Position numbers and translations under genes: made by a program
Assembly: GCA_037957365.1 (NCBI GenBank)
Contig: JARHVA010001738.1
Span: 643,001-707,000 of the forward strand
Source of the DNA: Torreya grandis
Taxonomy: Eukaryota > Streptophyta > Pinopsida > Cupressales > Taxaceae
Direction: 5' to 3'
Length of the DNA: 64,000 nt
The notes under the pieces: generated by a model
The model's input: only the letters and a program-made list of their open reading frames with translations
Told to the model about the DNA's origin: nothing
The model's database searches: none
Shown: positions 10,840 to 22,595 of the stretch, in pieces
Layout of the letters: each line of letters opens with the position of its first letter
Position numbering within the stretch: the stretch's first letter is position 1

Positions 10840-13765
10840 TAGATTTTGATTGGGTGTATAAGCTCCATTATCCAATGTGATCTCACCATTATCCAACATA
10901 TTTTTAATGACATGTTTGATTTTAGCATAAAATTGCAAAGTGTGGCCTTTAACCCTATGAAACTTGTAGAATTATTTTGGCTTGCACCAATTTTGGCATG
11001 TTTATACCTTCATGATATTGCTAGATTATAACATGGTATCTAATTAGGTTAGCTATTATGATCTTTTGAAAGACTAATTTGATGGGTTCTCCAAGGTTGG
11101 TAAAAGGATGATGAGTAGGTGGGTTTTCCCTTAAAGGAGGTAGGTTTTACAAAGTCAAAGGCTACTGTAATTGTTGTATTTATTACACTGGCCTAAGTTG
11201 TGCTTGTTGTGCATGTTACAATAGTTATTGAAGAGGTTATTAGGTAGGAGTAAGATGAAAAGGTGGTGTTGGCTAAGCAGATGGTGTTTACACCATTTGG
11301 ACATGGCATGACTATGTTATTCCATTCCCAACAACATTTTTATTGTCGTTAAATTATTTTTTCTTATCATTATTATTGGGCTATGCTAGTTGCAATGCTT
11401 GCACTTGGTTTGGATTTTAATGTTGATTATTGGTCTAATTTTGGTTTTGGCCATTATTCTAATTCAGTGAGTTTAGTTTTATGTTCCTTTCGTTAATAAG
11501 GGCTCGTTCAATTACTAAACATTTGTCAATGATCTCTTTGAATGTATGTGCACATTGCAACTCTAAATAGTAGGATATTTCACTATGTAGTTTTTTGGTA
11601 AACATAGCTACTAGTTGCTTATCTGGTAGATTATGGGTAAAGTAGTTGGTAAGGGCTCTCCATCATTATAGATAACTTTTGAAGCTTTCACCTAGTTTCT
11701 TCTCTGTTTGCATTATGTTAACCAATGAAATCTCATGCTCGAGATTATATGAGAATATTACACAAACTTATTTGATAGATCATCAAAGTTAGAAATTAAT
11801 TTCTTTAGTAGTTTCAAAAACCATTCTAAGGCATGTCAAACTAAACTCCTTGGAAACAACAACAATAGATAAATATCACTATATGCCACTGGCTGACATG
11901 TAATAAAGAAATCTATCAGATGTGTTTTGGGATCACCTTTCCCCTTGTGTTTGTCAAACTTGGGTGGCTCATATCCTAGAGGGAATGTAATCTGTAAGTA
12001 ATCCATGTTAAAAGGTGATGAACACACATCATCCAATTTAAACTTTTTAACCTATTTCCTAGCTTAGATGGTAGAAATTAGATTCTTCATTTGTTGTAAT
12101 TCTTTCTCAAGGAAACTTGTTGGAATATTGGCCTAGGTTGATGGTTGGGTGTTCACAATTGGATGACTTGGATAGGGATATGATGGAGGGATTTATTGGA
12201 GTAAGTTGGATTGGTTAGGGAATGGTCCAGGACTGTGTATATGTGGATTAAGATGTAATTATTGAAATTATACTTATGGTAGTGCAACATTTTGGTTAGG
12301 TTTAGATATGTATGATTGATTTTTTGGATATTAGGACTAGGATGGAGGGATATAACTAGACTATGCCTATTGTGGTTAAATAGGGACTTGTTATTGATTA
12401 TTTAAACCTTATTATTGAGTGGGAACTTATGAGCTAAGACCCTATCTTTAAACCAAAGGTATGTTCTACATAAAAGGTAATTTCTACCTAGAAGGTACTT
12501 GAAGAACATTATAACCTCTTTATTGTGTGAATACCTATTGAGAAGTGGATGCATGTTGGATATTTGGTACCTGTCATTGACTAATATGAATACATTGTTG
12601 ATTATACATCATTTGATTTTGGATTGGTGTATTATCCTACCAAGGAAGAGGTATATTTGCTATTACCTGGTGAGGTGGAACATTGGTTTCTCCCTATTTA
12701 GGTGGTAATTCATTCTACCTTTATTGCATTGGGATAGTTAATTTTGCTTATTATTGTAAAATACTACTAGTCACATTTTGGGGAGTAGGATTCGACACAT
12801 TTTATTGCAGTGTGGCAATGCTTGTTGGTTGGCTACTTAATCTTATTGGTTATACACTTGAAGAAGTAATTGGTTGATGATTAGAAGTATTTGGTTGAGG
12901 TTGGGATGTAGAAGTTCCTACTCCCTAATTTTAAAAACCACTAATGGTACTAGCTAAAGGCACATTTTGTTGAGGACTGATTGTTTGTGTACCAACACCA
13001 TTTTGGTTTAAATTGGATGTTGCTTGCACATTATCCCCTATGTTTTGCTCAGTATCATGAATATAAATTTAAGATATTTCCTCTATAATTAATGTAATGA
13101 ACATGGTTTCTATTGAAGTATTTTGTATAAATGTGTCTAAAACTTGATTGTCTTAACCTGTCAACTTTGTTAAAACTTTTATTCAAGGAGTTAGATTAAT
13201 AAGAGGTGCATTTGACAAGGCCATATTAATGAAGTTATGTAATAAATTAAGATGTCTAGTATGCTTGATGCATTTGATCAAATTGGTCATCCATGGGACC
13301 TCTTTGTGGGATAAGAACATGGGGGTTTTGATATGGTATTGGTATAATGGAATTAGGATAATTAAAAGAGAATTATCCATTAGTCTGATTCTAAAACATG
13401 TTGGAAGGCTCTCTTTCTATATTTTATATGTTTTTATACCCGGCCTATATGGTTCTATTGGGATCATATGTTGATGACATTATGATGTGATAAGTTTGTT
13501 ATTGAGTACTTTCTACAACTGATGGTATGATAGATAAGTATTGGGCCATTATCTCTTGATCTTGCTCTATATATGGAGGTGTACTAAGTAAATAGTTGGC
13601 CAAAGGATCTTAACTTTGTCCCCCTGATTAAATGTTTTGGGGTGAATAATAATCTATTTCCCACATGACATTATCTTCAGTAGGGTTTTCCATAAAGTCC
13701 CCTTGTGTAAAAATATTTCCATATCTAGAATTGTACATAGCTCCACTACATGTATAATGAGCCAT
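10840..13765 (-). pseudogene. Element A gag polyprotein (degraded)
   Basis: Capsid/nucleocapsid precursor. An ATG at 13765-13763 opens a frame beginning MAHYTCSGAMYNSRYGN. A Gln/Pro/Ser/Thr-rich region follows (about 13.0-12.2 kb). The capsid part at 12060-11836 reads GYEPPKFDKHKGKGDP and DFFITCQPVAYSDIYLL, and the frame resumes after stops with LPDKQLVAMFTKKL and CAHTFKEIIDKCL (11650-11520). Near 10990-10850, FYKFHRVKGHTLQFYAK resembles the C..H...GH....C nucleocapsid motif of Tat gag with its cysteines lost. Numerous stops and frameshifts occur. The start is chosen because it is the first Met before coding-like sequence. Confidence 0.7.
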
Positions 13766-15538
13766 GTTTAAATTAAATGAAAAATATTCAACAATAAGAT
13801 AAGGGATTAAGGTTTTATAAACTCTAAAAAAGTTATGATTTTTGGAAAGACAAAGGGTTCAAATGTGATCTACCTTGGTCAAAGGTGGAGCTGAATCTCC
13901 AAAAATTATATGCAAAGATTTGATAAAAATAGGGTATCATCAAATGACAATTGATAAGTGTATGATACATGTAAAGTTCATACAAAATGACCTAAGAATG
14001 AAACTACCAAACTCTAATGTTGAAACATGTTCCAAGTAAGTCTAAGCTACTAAATAGAAAAGGTGTTGGTCTTTTATCCAAATGCGGAGTCAAAAGCTAG
14101 GCTCAAACATGATATGTAAGGAATAATGGCCAAAATATGGAAAAAACTCAACTTGAAAAGGATGATTGATTAATATAATAAACATGGAACAATTTAACAT
14201 AGACAAAGTACATGGATCTAGGCATAAAATATGATCTGATTGGTATAAGATGATAAACAAGAGATGTTTGAAGATAAACTAATTTGACCAAAATAATAAA
14301 ATTTTCCAAATTTGAATGAAAAATTAACCTAAGTTACATAATCTAAAATAAGAAGATCTAGGTATCAATCCCATGGATTGAGGTCTAAACTGAAATCAAC
14401 CAATATTTAAATTTAAACTTGTAATAGTTAATCAAGGACTCAATTAAAGATAGACTATAAGTTTGATGACAAAGAGATAGAAAGAATTAAATAGCATGAC
14501 CATGCTAATCCAAGATTCAACAAGGCTCAAGTGATTGGTTACAAACAAATGATAATGAAGATGCAAGATGAAACAAGATAAGTCTTTTGAAATAAAATAG
14601 GTAGTCTAATAGTGTTAGAACTCATGAAAGATGATGTGAAAAATGGTTTATGTTTCAAGACTTTAAAGGTATAATATTTTGAAATTATTTAGGAAACATA
14701 ATGGTGCCTTCCTTTATCAAGTTCTACTCCCAATTTTTTGAAACAAAAAGAGAATGTTCGCTAAGTTAAATTAAAGTGTCATACAGATGACATAACACAT
14801 TCTCAAACAATAGAGTGATGTGGACTCATGAATAATAAAATTACATGGTTTTAAAAATACAAGTTTGATTCTAACACACCAAGTAAAAATGACCAAAATA
14901 CACTAAGTATAATCATCCAAATCCTAGCAAGGGTATGGCAATGTGGGGTTAAGTAAACTAATTATTTTATGAATACTCTAGATGTATAAATTAAACAATG
15001 AATTTTGCACCAAATGATGCAAAATAAACAAAATTTAAGTAGGTTTCTATGGCACTTGGCTTATTACAAAAAGGTCTCTCCATTTTTTCAACCACTACAT
15101 CCATCACTTGTTCAGTCTAGTTTGATGTCCAAATTATAGATACATCCCACGTGTAACTCTAACACTAGAAGGTGGTTTAACCACTTAAACCTTTAATCTT
15201 AGTTGAAGTGGATGAAGTCAGTGCTAGGAGATGAAACCTTAGGTCAAATCTTCCCTAAAGAACTCATGAGAGGTAATGAAGTCCCCATCATAAGCCAAGA
15301 TGTATGAAATAAATGACATAATAGAAAGACTTTATGGTCACCTCAAGATCACCCGATTCTATTGCAAGTTTTTAGGGAGGGATTTAAATGATATTTTTTC
15401 CATGGATTTGATAAGGCTCAAAGTGTCATGAGATTTCACTTTTGATCCCAAAATTTTCCTAAAGGGGATGGATGGGAGAGCATACACACACATCTTTTCT
15501 CACAAAAACACACAATCAACAAACATGTTTGAAAATAA
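13766..15538 (-). other. Element A 5' leader, part 1 (left of the element B insertion)
   Basis: No convincing reading frame. AT-rich sequence between the gag start and the insertion point of element B, continuing at 34919-36074. Near 15441 it holds one copy of a block (CTTTTGATCCCAAAA, then CCTAAAGGGGA and GAGCATACA) repeated near 35047, about 230 bp away once element B is removed. Confidence 0.5.
15534..15538. repeat. Left target-site duplication of element B (AATAA)
   Basis: AATAA directly precedes the TG of the first element B LTR. The identical AATAA follows the last LTR at 34919-34923. A perfect 5-bp duplication around the whole three-LTR structure shows that it entered as one insertion. 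Confidence 0.8.
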
Positions 15539-15904
15539 TGTTGGTTGATTATTTTGTCTATCAACGTACTAGTAAATAGAATAGGTCTTATCAGCCAAAG
15601 CAAGAAGATTAGCCATCCTAATGTGTAAGTTTATCACATCAGAAGGAGACTTCACTCTCCTCTCATCAAGGGGAGGTTCCCTGTGGATATGCTATGTATA
15701 TATATGAATAGAAAATAGTACTCAAGGGTAGGACCAAACATCCATCTCTCTTTCTTCAGAGATGATGTATACAAAACAAAGGAAGAACTTAAGAGAATGA
15801 TAGATAACACTCCTCTTCTCTCAGAAGAACTGTTCAACTACTCATGAGAATACTCCTGGAAATAAAAGCAGAATATGACTGAAGTATGGTAACTAGCAAA
15901 TCAA

Positions 15905-16195
15905 GACATAGCACAAAGTCTATGCAAGAAATACTCAAGAGTGATATATGAAGAACAATGAAAGCTCAAAGTCTTTCCAAAGTTCTTTACATAGCAATGA
16001 AAATACAAACACATTGAAGGCATCTATGGGGGCACAAAGTCTCTCCACAGTTGATTCTCCAGGACACCTTGAAAAATTTACTAATTTTGCTTATTAAATC
16101 AATGAAACAAATAAGATATCATAGCACAAAGTCTGAAAAAGTCCATTGTTTTCATTAACAAAATATGATAAACAGACTGAGCACAAAGTCCCAAT
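15905..16195 (-). repeat. Five spaced GCACAAAGTC motifs in LTR 1 R/U5
   Basis: AGCACAAAGTC or a close variant (GCTCAAAGTC, GGCACAAAGTC) occurs near 15909, 15965, 16032, 16124 and 16181, spaced about 55-90 bp. The same series is in the other two LTRs. On the transcribed strand it reads GACTTTGTGC. It lies left of the TATA box, so it would be in the RNA leader. Confidence 0.6.
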
Positions 16196-16266
16196 GATGC
16201 CTCTCAATTTTGGTAGATTTTCGTTATGATTATCAAAAATCTGATCCTTATTACAATAGAAGAAAG

Positions 16267-16280
16267 TTCCTTATATAGCC
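16267..16280 (-). promoter_or_regulatory. Likely LTR 1 TATA box
   Basis: The minus strand reads GGCTATATAAGGAAC. The box is conserved in all three LTRs. Transcription would run leftward, with a start predicted some 25-35 bp to the left. Position and conservation are seen; promoter function is inferred. Confidence 0.6.
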
Positions 16281-16877
16281 TCTTCAAAAAGGACTTGGGA
16301 ACAATCAATACATCAATTTGTATTGAAATCTGTTAAGAAGACATGCTGGAACTTAGGGGCCCTTTTCCCATTTGATTTTATCAATGGAAGGAAATAAGTC
16401 CTGCTTATTGAAAGTTTGTAACTTCCAATGTTCCACCTGGAAATCTGATCTTATCTTCATCATTCCTCCTTGTCTGACTAATTGAATCGAGTCCTATATT
16501 TAAATTTTTGTTTTGTTTCTTCCCCACTTTCTGCTAGTCTTAACCTTGAAAATTGTGAATGTATTCTATTTGTATGTTCAAAGGATCAATGGCTATTTTA
16601 CTACCTTTGAAATTGATGTTTTCATGACCGTCATTGTGTTTCCAATGGCTAGTTGACTGTGTTTAATTTGACGTGTTTGGGTGCATCATCTCTTGGTCTT
16701 CTTTTATCTTTCCACTTGGCACTTTTCCAGACTAGACTTTACCCTTTCGGGCCCTGAGAAATGATCCTTCAGAGTCTTTTGTTGGCCCTTCAAAAATTTC
16801 CCCCAAACTTTTCCTCAGGTTATCCCCTTTGAACATTCCCATGGACATTTCCCTGGGGCAAATTCCCATGGACAAAA

Positions 16878-16975
16878 AGTCTGGGTGAAATTCCCTAGGC
16901 AAAAAGTTTGGGTGAAATTCCTCAGGCAAAAAGTCTAGGTGAAATTCCTCGGGCAAAAAGTCCAGGTGAAATTCC
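16878..16975 (-). repeat. ~27-bp tandem repeat in LTR 1 U3
   Basis: Four consecutive copies of a unit close to GGTGAAATTCC followed by TCGGGCAAAAAGTCT. The array recurs at 25395-25495 and 33945-34020, with 33945-34020 more diverged. Its position upstream of the TATA box suggests an enhancer-like U3 repeat. The translated repeat gives a PEEFHLDFL-type pseudo-protein. Confidence 0.65.
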
Positions 16976-17149
16976 CTGCCAAATCTTTTTGAACAAGTCT
17001 TTAATCAAAAAATTTAAAATGTCCTAGACAAATATGAAAGAATTACCTTTTAGCTTCTTAGAAAAATGATCGTCCAAAAAGGTGTTTTTATTGATTAAGT
17101 GCCCTCCACAAGGGCATTTTTCCTTTGAAAAGTCTTCTTTTGCATTGAA

Positions 17150-17530
17150 CCATACCTTTGAACTTAGTCGATGAACCTTTGTTAAACCAGTTCAAATGTT
17201 CAATGAAGCGCGCCAAGCCTTTGAAGCAAAGCTGATGAAAGCATTGAACTCCTTGATTGAACCCACCTTTGAACTATTTGAAGTTGAACCAAAGGATGAA
17301 CCAAATCTTGAACTTGATGTTGATTGTTTGCTGATGAAAAATTCCTGTAGAAGTCATGAAGCTCATTGAACTTGGGCACTGAACCATTTGGTTCAAAGGT
17401 TCAATGAAGCACACCAAGCGCCTTTGAACCAAAAAGTGATGAACTTGCTATTGAACCGACTATTGAACATTTGAACCTGTTGAATCTTTTGAACCAAAAT
17501 GGTTCAATGGTTTAGTTCAATGGTTCAAAT
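17150..17530 (-). repeat. GTTCAA/TTGAAC-rich palindromic cluster in LTR 1 U3
   Basis: More than a dozen TTGAAC or GTTCAA hexamers in under 400 bp, including inverted pairs such as TTTGAACCAAAATGGTTCAA, plus two GCGC-containing segments unusual in this AT-rich DNA. The cluster recurs in LTR 2 (25665-26050) and LTR 3 (34185-34555). It is a candidate transcription-factor site array; no factor is proposed. Confidence 0.55.
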
Positions 17531-17893
17531 TAATTTTTACACTCAGATGCATGCCAATGAAGATTTCCACATGAACCAAAATTTTGAACCAATCCCAGAA
17601 AATAAACAAATGTTGAAAATCAATTCTTTTGACTAAAAACTGCCTACAAGAATCTATATATTTTCCTTCTCCTACACAGTCCGTAGATTCTTCCTGCTGA
17701 GTCCATAGATTCAATCCTGTAGAGTCTGTAGATTCAAGCCTGTAGAATCCATAGATTTTTTTGAGAAGCTCTAAAAATGAAAAATCTGAATACATAAGAC
17801 AAATTTTGAAAATGGAAGATATTATTTTAGTTTTTAGAACCAAAATAATTCAAATGTTGTTCCAAAAATGACTGTTATTTTTAGGAGACAATA

Positions 17894-18099
17894 GCTGGCT
17901 CTAGTTGGGGAACTTCTATCAATTGCAAAATGAATTAAAAGGAGTAGAATTCAGAAACTCTAGTGTCTTCAAGTGTACCATTGGGCTTTGGAGTCATGAT
18001 TTCCAAAAATGAAAGGCAACAAGAATGAAAACAAACAAAACAAAATAAAAATTAAAATTGTACAAGTATACATATATACAGAGGTAATGATTTGACACT
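17894..18099. other. Short non-coding tail of element B internal copy 1
   Basis: About 200 bp between the integrase stop and LTR 1, with no reading frame. A polypurine tract should lie at its left end, but the minus strand there reads CCCCAACTAGAGCCAGC, which is not purine-only. The equivalent tail of copy 2 is 26415-26619. Confidence 0.5.
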
Positions 18100-19550
18100 T
18101 CAAGAATTGAAGTGTTTCAAATGCTGCCCATTATGGGGTAGAGAAAAGAGCATGCCATCTTGGTATTTCAATAAAAATCTATTTTCACCCATGTGCTGAT
18201 GAATTGTGAATGGGCCTCTCCAAAGGGAGTCAAACTTTCCATGCATCCCTTTTGGCTCTCTTCTTTTGTCCCACAACAGAACTTTATCCCCAATCTGAAA
18301 ATCATGATTTTTGGCTTTCTGATCAAAAAGTTTCTTTATCAAATTTTGATGAACAACAATTCTGTCCACCACCATGGCTCTTTATTCTTGTCGCTGAGTC
18401 AGGTACATGATTCTTTTGTCAAGAGAACTCTCATATGTCTGATCTTCAATAGCCTTCACCAATTTCAAGGCTAGTAACTCTAAAGTGATTGGTATCTTAG
18501 CATTAATACCATAGAGAAGTTGAAAAGAAGACATACCAATTGCCCTTTTTGGCATGATCCTATCAGCCCATAGTGTGTCTACCAATGCTTTGTGCCACAT
18601 CCTTTGATTATCATCTGCAAGTTTCTTGATAATAGTTACCAAATTTTTATTGCTGGACTTAGCTTGTCCATTCCCTTGTGGAAAATAATCAAAAGAATGA
18701 GAAAGTGTAATTTCATAATAAAAATAGAATTACGTGATTTCTTGAGAGGTGAAACAAGCTGCATTATCAATAACAATTTTGAGTGGGACACAAAATCTGG
18801 AAATGATGTTCTCTTTCAAGAAATTGCATACAACTTCTGAGGTAGCATGCTTTGTCGGGATTGCTTCTACCCACTTAGTGAAATAATCAATCACTGTAAG
18901 GACATAATCATGTCTAGCACTTGATGATGGATTTATTGTCCCAATAAAATTGAGTCCCCACTACTAGAAAGGTTCTTCTATGGTTGCCGGCTTAAGAGGT
19001 AGAGCAGCCAACTTGGGTCTTCCAACAAATTGCTGCCAAAGTTCACATTTCCTTACCCATTTATGTGCATCTTGAAAAAGAGTCGGCCAATAATACCTTG
19101 GCTCTCAAAATTTTGTGAGCAGTCACAGGAGCAGAAAAATGTCCTCCAAAAGCTAGATTATGAAAAGATTTCAAGAGTTAGGTCTGCTATTCTTTATCTA
19201 CACAGCAAAGAAAAACTCCATCTATGTTTCTTTTGTATAGGCCATTGTCCCAAAGGACAAAATGTGCAACTTTCAATCTAATGGTTCTCCTCTCTTTGTA
19301 AGACAAATGAGCAGGACTTTCTCCATAAGTTAAAAAATAGGCAATATCTGAATACCATTCATTTGGTAGTAGAAAAAAAAAGGACTGTTGGCATATTATC
19401 TACTTCAACTTCTTCAAGTTGTGTATCTTTTAGCTTATTATCAGCTATTAATTGACAAAGACCTTTACCTCTGACCAACTTTGTTGGCTTGATATCTAGA
19501 TCAAATTCTTGAATCTTTGCAATCCAGTTACCTCTCTTTGTGCCAAACTC
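18100..19550 (-). pseudogene. Element B copy 1 integrase (degraded)
   Basis: Ty3-gypsy integrase. The finger region (19300-19030) is frame-shifted near 19098 by one extra T relative to copy 2. The core reads WGLNFIG, where relatives have Asp instead of Asn, so the first catalytic residue is lost. IVIDNAACF keeps the second Asp, and GQAKSSNK has Lys at the Glu position, where copy 2 keeps Glu. The block 18382-18642 (KKLADDNQRMWHKAL) and the C-terminal block 18100-18375, with KVLLWDKRREPKG and HGKFDSLWRGPF, are open. Two catalytic changes plus a frameshift make it dead. Confidence 0.85.
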
Positions 19551-20882
19551 CTATTGAGTTAAAATAGACTTGATTTTACTATCAGGAACTAAGGCAGTAG
19601 TATGTGAATTTAGAATATAGAAGCAAAAGTGTTTGACTACTTTTACCAAGGCATAGGCATGCTTCTCTACATTTGAATACTTCAATTCATGAGTTTTCAG
19701 AGGGAAACTCATGAAAGAGATGGGAGATTCCATACCTTCTTTGTCCTATTGGACAAGAATGGCTAAAAGAGTATGCTCAGATGCATAGTTGTATATAGTG
19801 AAATCTCTGTGGTAATCTGGATAGACCAAGGTGGGGGCATGAGCAATAGTGACCTTGATATCTTGAAATGTTGCTTTGCCTTCTTTGGTCCAACTGAAGG
19901 TAATCTTTCCTTTCATCATATTTACAATGTGTCTTGTCTTCTCAACAAATTTGGGGATGAATCTCCATAAAACATTCACTTTTTTGAAGAAAGAGTGGAC
20001 AACTTTCTTACTTGTAGGCAAATTCAGCTCTTGAATAGACTTGACTCTATTTGAGTCAATATTTATGCCTTCTTTGGACACAATGTGTCCAAGGAGTTTT
20101 CCTTCTATCACTCCAAAAATAGACTTTTTAGGATTCAAAGAAATACCATTTTCCTGGCAGCACTCCAACACTTGTTGCAAGTGGCACATATGATCAGATT
20201 GGTGCTTTGAAAAGATAGTTAAATCATCAAGATATACAACTATGAATTTGCCAATTTCATCTTTAAAATCCATATCCATAGCTCTCTAAAATATAGCACC
20301 ATCATTTATTAATCCAAAAGGCATTCTTTTATATGCAAAAGTATCCCAAGGCGTGGTGAATGTAGTCTTGTATTGATTAGGTTTAGCAACTTTAACTTGG
20401 TTATAGCCTAAGAATCCATCCAACATTGATAACATTTCTGATCTTATTACTGTTTGGAGCACTTGGTCCATGATTAACAAAGGGTAATTGTCTTTCAAAG
20501 AAGACTGATTTAGATTCTGAAAATCAACACAAATGTGGATTTCACCATTTTTCTTCCTTACAAGAACTATATTTGAAATCCATGTAGAATGATGGATTGG
20601 AAAAATAATTCTAACATTTAACATTTTCTGAATCTCAAACATAGTTGTACTTGAAATCTTCGGATTGTATTGTTTGGATTTCTGCTTATAAGGCATTGAA
20701 TCAGCCTTGAGAGGAATATGATGATATATTTCATCAAGACTGAGAGACTTCAGATCTTCGTATGAATATGCCAAGACATCAATGTATTGATGAAGCAAAG
20801 AAGTAAATTTGAATTTTTCTTTAGGTGTACAACACTTACAAATGTTGACCATTTTTGGATTTTCTTCATTGGTCAAATTCAC
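19551..20882 (-). pseudogene. Element B copy 1 RT and canonical RNase H
   Basis: RT fingers at 20882-20286 include IHCVDFQNLNQ, LSMLDGFLGYNQVKV and MPFGLIN. An in-frame TAG follows, just before RAMDMDF, where relatives read FQRAM; the same stop is in copy 2. The palm continues at 20279-19746 with VVYLDDLTIFS (both Asp of the YxDD box kept), then LNPKKSIFG and LGHIVSKEG. The RNase H part reads DFTIYNYASEHTLLAILVQ; the usual TDAS is NYAS, so the first catalytic Asp is missing. It ends at 19551 with a TAG after KSILTQ, also shared with copy 2. Confidence 0.88.
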
Positions 20883-21032
20883 TTGGTTAAATCCCTAAGA
20901 GAAATTCAAATATATCTGTTGTTGCTTGACAAATCTATCATGCTTGTCAAATAGCTTTTCGAGAAAAACTAGGCCTTTAGGAATTTTATTTCCTTTCAGC
21001 TATATAAACTTTTCATTTACATCTGAACTAGA

Positions 21033-21620
21033 TTAAGAAATTAATTCAAACTTTTGAGATTCATTGCCTTCAAAATACAGTTGTTCAAAATTGTCTTTTC
21101 TTTCCAAAAAGGCAATGATCTGATTATCATCATTGAAAATTTGCCAATGATCAGCATTATCAGGAACACTTGGCATATAGATCAGCTCAATGGTATATTT
21201 GGCTTCTTTCAAATTAGAATGTGGAACTAAAAGAGTTCTTAAAACAACAAGTGCATCAGCTCTAGCATTGTATTCTCTTGGAATGGAAGAAATGTTGAAA
21301 GCATCAAAGCTTTCAATTTGATCCCAAACAAGATTATGGTAATGGCACAACCTTTCATTCTTAGTCTGATATGAATTTCTCACTTGGCAGACCACTAATT
21401 TGACGTCCCCTTTAGCATGAAGACACTTGATACCTCTTTCTTGAGCAGCTTTCATGCTCAACAACAGTGATTCATATTCAGCTATATTATTTGTGTTGCT
21501 GAACTGTAACTTATATGATGAAGGGAACATATCTCCTTGAGGAGATATCAAAACAATTCAAGCTCCAAAAATAGAAGAAGAACAACTGCCATCAAATTCT
21601 AGAGTCCAAATCTCATCAGA
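21033..21620 (-). pseudogene. Element B copy 1 upstream RNase H (aRNH) between protease and RT
   Basis: RNase H fold distinct from the one joined to RT. From 21610 it reads WTLEFDGSCSSS, a TGA at FGA*IVLISPQG (Glu in copy 2), then TNNIAEYESLLLSMKAAQER, AKGDVKLVVCQVRNSY and REYNARADALVVL. The residues expected for catalysis (FDG Asp, EYE Glu, GD Asp, ADAL Asp) are all present. The C-terminal tail PSVPDNADHWQIFNDD is shared in form with element E. Its position before RT differs from element A, where the same kind of domain follows the RT-linked RNase H. Confidence 0.85.
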
Positions 21621-21632
21621 CAATGGCTTTAC

Positions 21633-22244
21633 TTAAGACTTTCCCACATCAGAGATGGAGAGTCTTTCTTCATGATCTGAATATAAAAAGTAATTATCCA
21701 AACCTATAGATTCAAAAAGGGTTTGAGCTTCAAGAGCTGACGTCTTGGTGACTATATACTTTGCTTCCTTTTCAGGAAGTAATCTTTTCATCATGCCTTG
21801 TACAGAGATCCTTGCCTCAGATAGATCTATGTTTAGCTCTCCTCCCATGTCCTTACAAAAATTCTGTCTAAGTAAAATACCATAAGATGTTGGAGCTTCA
21901 GCCACTAATACAATCATTTTAATCCTCTTTTCTGAAAAGGCTACAAATACAAATTGAGCATCTTTGATCTGCCCCAACAATGGCACTTGTTTGTTTTCCA
22001 TGGAGAAACATCTACCAAATGTCTTGGTTAATGTGAGACCAAGAGATTCAGCGACTTTGGCAGGCATGACATTGTCAGATGCACCTGAATCTATTATAGA
22101 ATTACTCAGCTTGTGGCCATTGATTAACAGGGAAACATAGAAGGGTTCTATTTTTCCAGAAGCAACCGGAGGAGTAATAATCAAATTATTTGGACTAGGT
22201 GTATTTATTGGGGAATTAAAAGTCACTTTTTTGGCCTTTTGCAC
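21633..22244 (-). CDS. Element B copy 1 protease (open fragment)
   Basis: Retropepsin segment of the polyprotein, open over 203 codons. About 35 residues in, FYVSLLINGHKLSNSIIDSG leads into IIDSGASDNVMP, an intact D-S-G-A active site. It continues with ESLGLTLTKTFGRCF and LVAEAPTSYGILL, where relatives have a hydrophobic-hydrophobic-Gly flap-side motif. Coding continues upstream without a recognisable domain to the gag end near 22596, with one stop near 22270. The start Met is probably internal to a gag-pro-pol fusion. It ends next to the upstream RNase H. Copy 2 is split by a TAG after VPLLG. Confidence 0.85.
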   Translation of the reverse strand: MQKAKKVTFNSPINTPSPNNLIITPPVASGKIEPFYVSLLINGHKLSNSIIDSGASDNVMPAKVAESLGLTLTKTFGRCFSMENKQVPLLGQIKDAQFVFVAFSEKRIKMIVLVAEAPTSYGILLRQNFCKDMGGELNIDLSEARISVQGMMKRLLPEKEAKYIVTKTSALEAQTLFESIGLDNYFLYSDHEERLSISDVGKS

Positions 22245-22595
22245 TGTAGGGATGGTTTGATTTTTAAAATATTAGACCAACTTCTTCAATTGATCTGGAA
22301 TGGATTGTAAGTACTCAAATTGAGACATTTGTATTTTTATCTTTTTGACATGACCAATTATGTCAAATGTCTGAATCAAACTAGGTACAGAGAAAGGTAC
22401 TTCAACTTTCTATGTTTTAGAAGAGATGGGAGGTATGCTGGTTTGCAAATTAGAAGTAGAAGAGGAAGGAGCAATAGATGTATTTACCTTTTGAGTGATT
22501 ACTAGATCTTTTGGTTGAAAGGGTAGAACTATTCCACGCTTGGCAATTGTGACTGCTAGCTGTGATTGCTCTTCTATTTTTCTTTTATCAGCCTA

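Larger units (their letters stand above)
15539..17893 (-). repeat. Element B LTR 1 (outer left, 3' LTR)
   Basis: Starts TGTTGGTTGATT and ends GGAGACAATA, where LTR 3 ends GGAGACAACA, so the terminal CA has changed to TA. On the minus strand U3 is to the right of the TATA box at 16267-16280 and R/U5 to the left. The sequence just right of the LTR (GCTGGCTCTAGTTGGGG) is not a clear polypurine tract on the minus strand. Short frames inside, such as 15652-15837 and 16732-16956, are translated repeats rather than genes. Confidence 0.88.

Noticed and set aside
9855..13474. Several plus-strand frames of 60-80 codons
   Set aside because: They lie opposite degraded gag and protease of element A and resemble nothing; lengths are expected by chance in AT-rich DNA with decayed antisense genes.
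16732..16956. Repetitive open frame reading PEEFHLDFLPEEFHP (also 25253-25498, 33739-33999)
   Set aside because: It is the ~27-bp U3 repeat translated; a unit length divisible by three keeps a frame open without coding.
16878..16975. Short regularly repeated units resembling a CRISPR array
   Set aside because: The repeats abut without unique spacers, occur in each LTR, and the DNA is plant nuclear.
18193..18474. Plus-strand frames opposite integrase (also 18592-18840, 19030-19281, 26713-26997)
   Set aside because: They mirror minus-strand integrase sequence with clear domain matches and show no protein similarity of their own.
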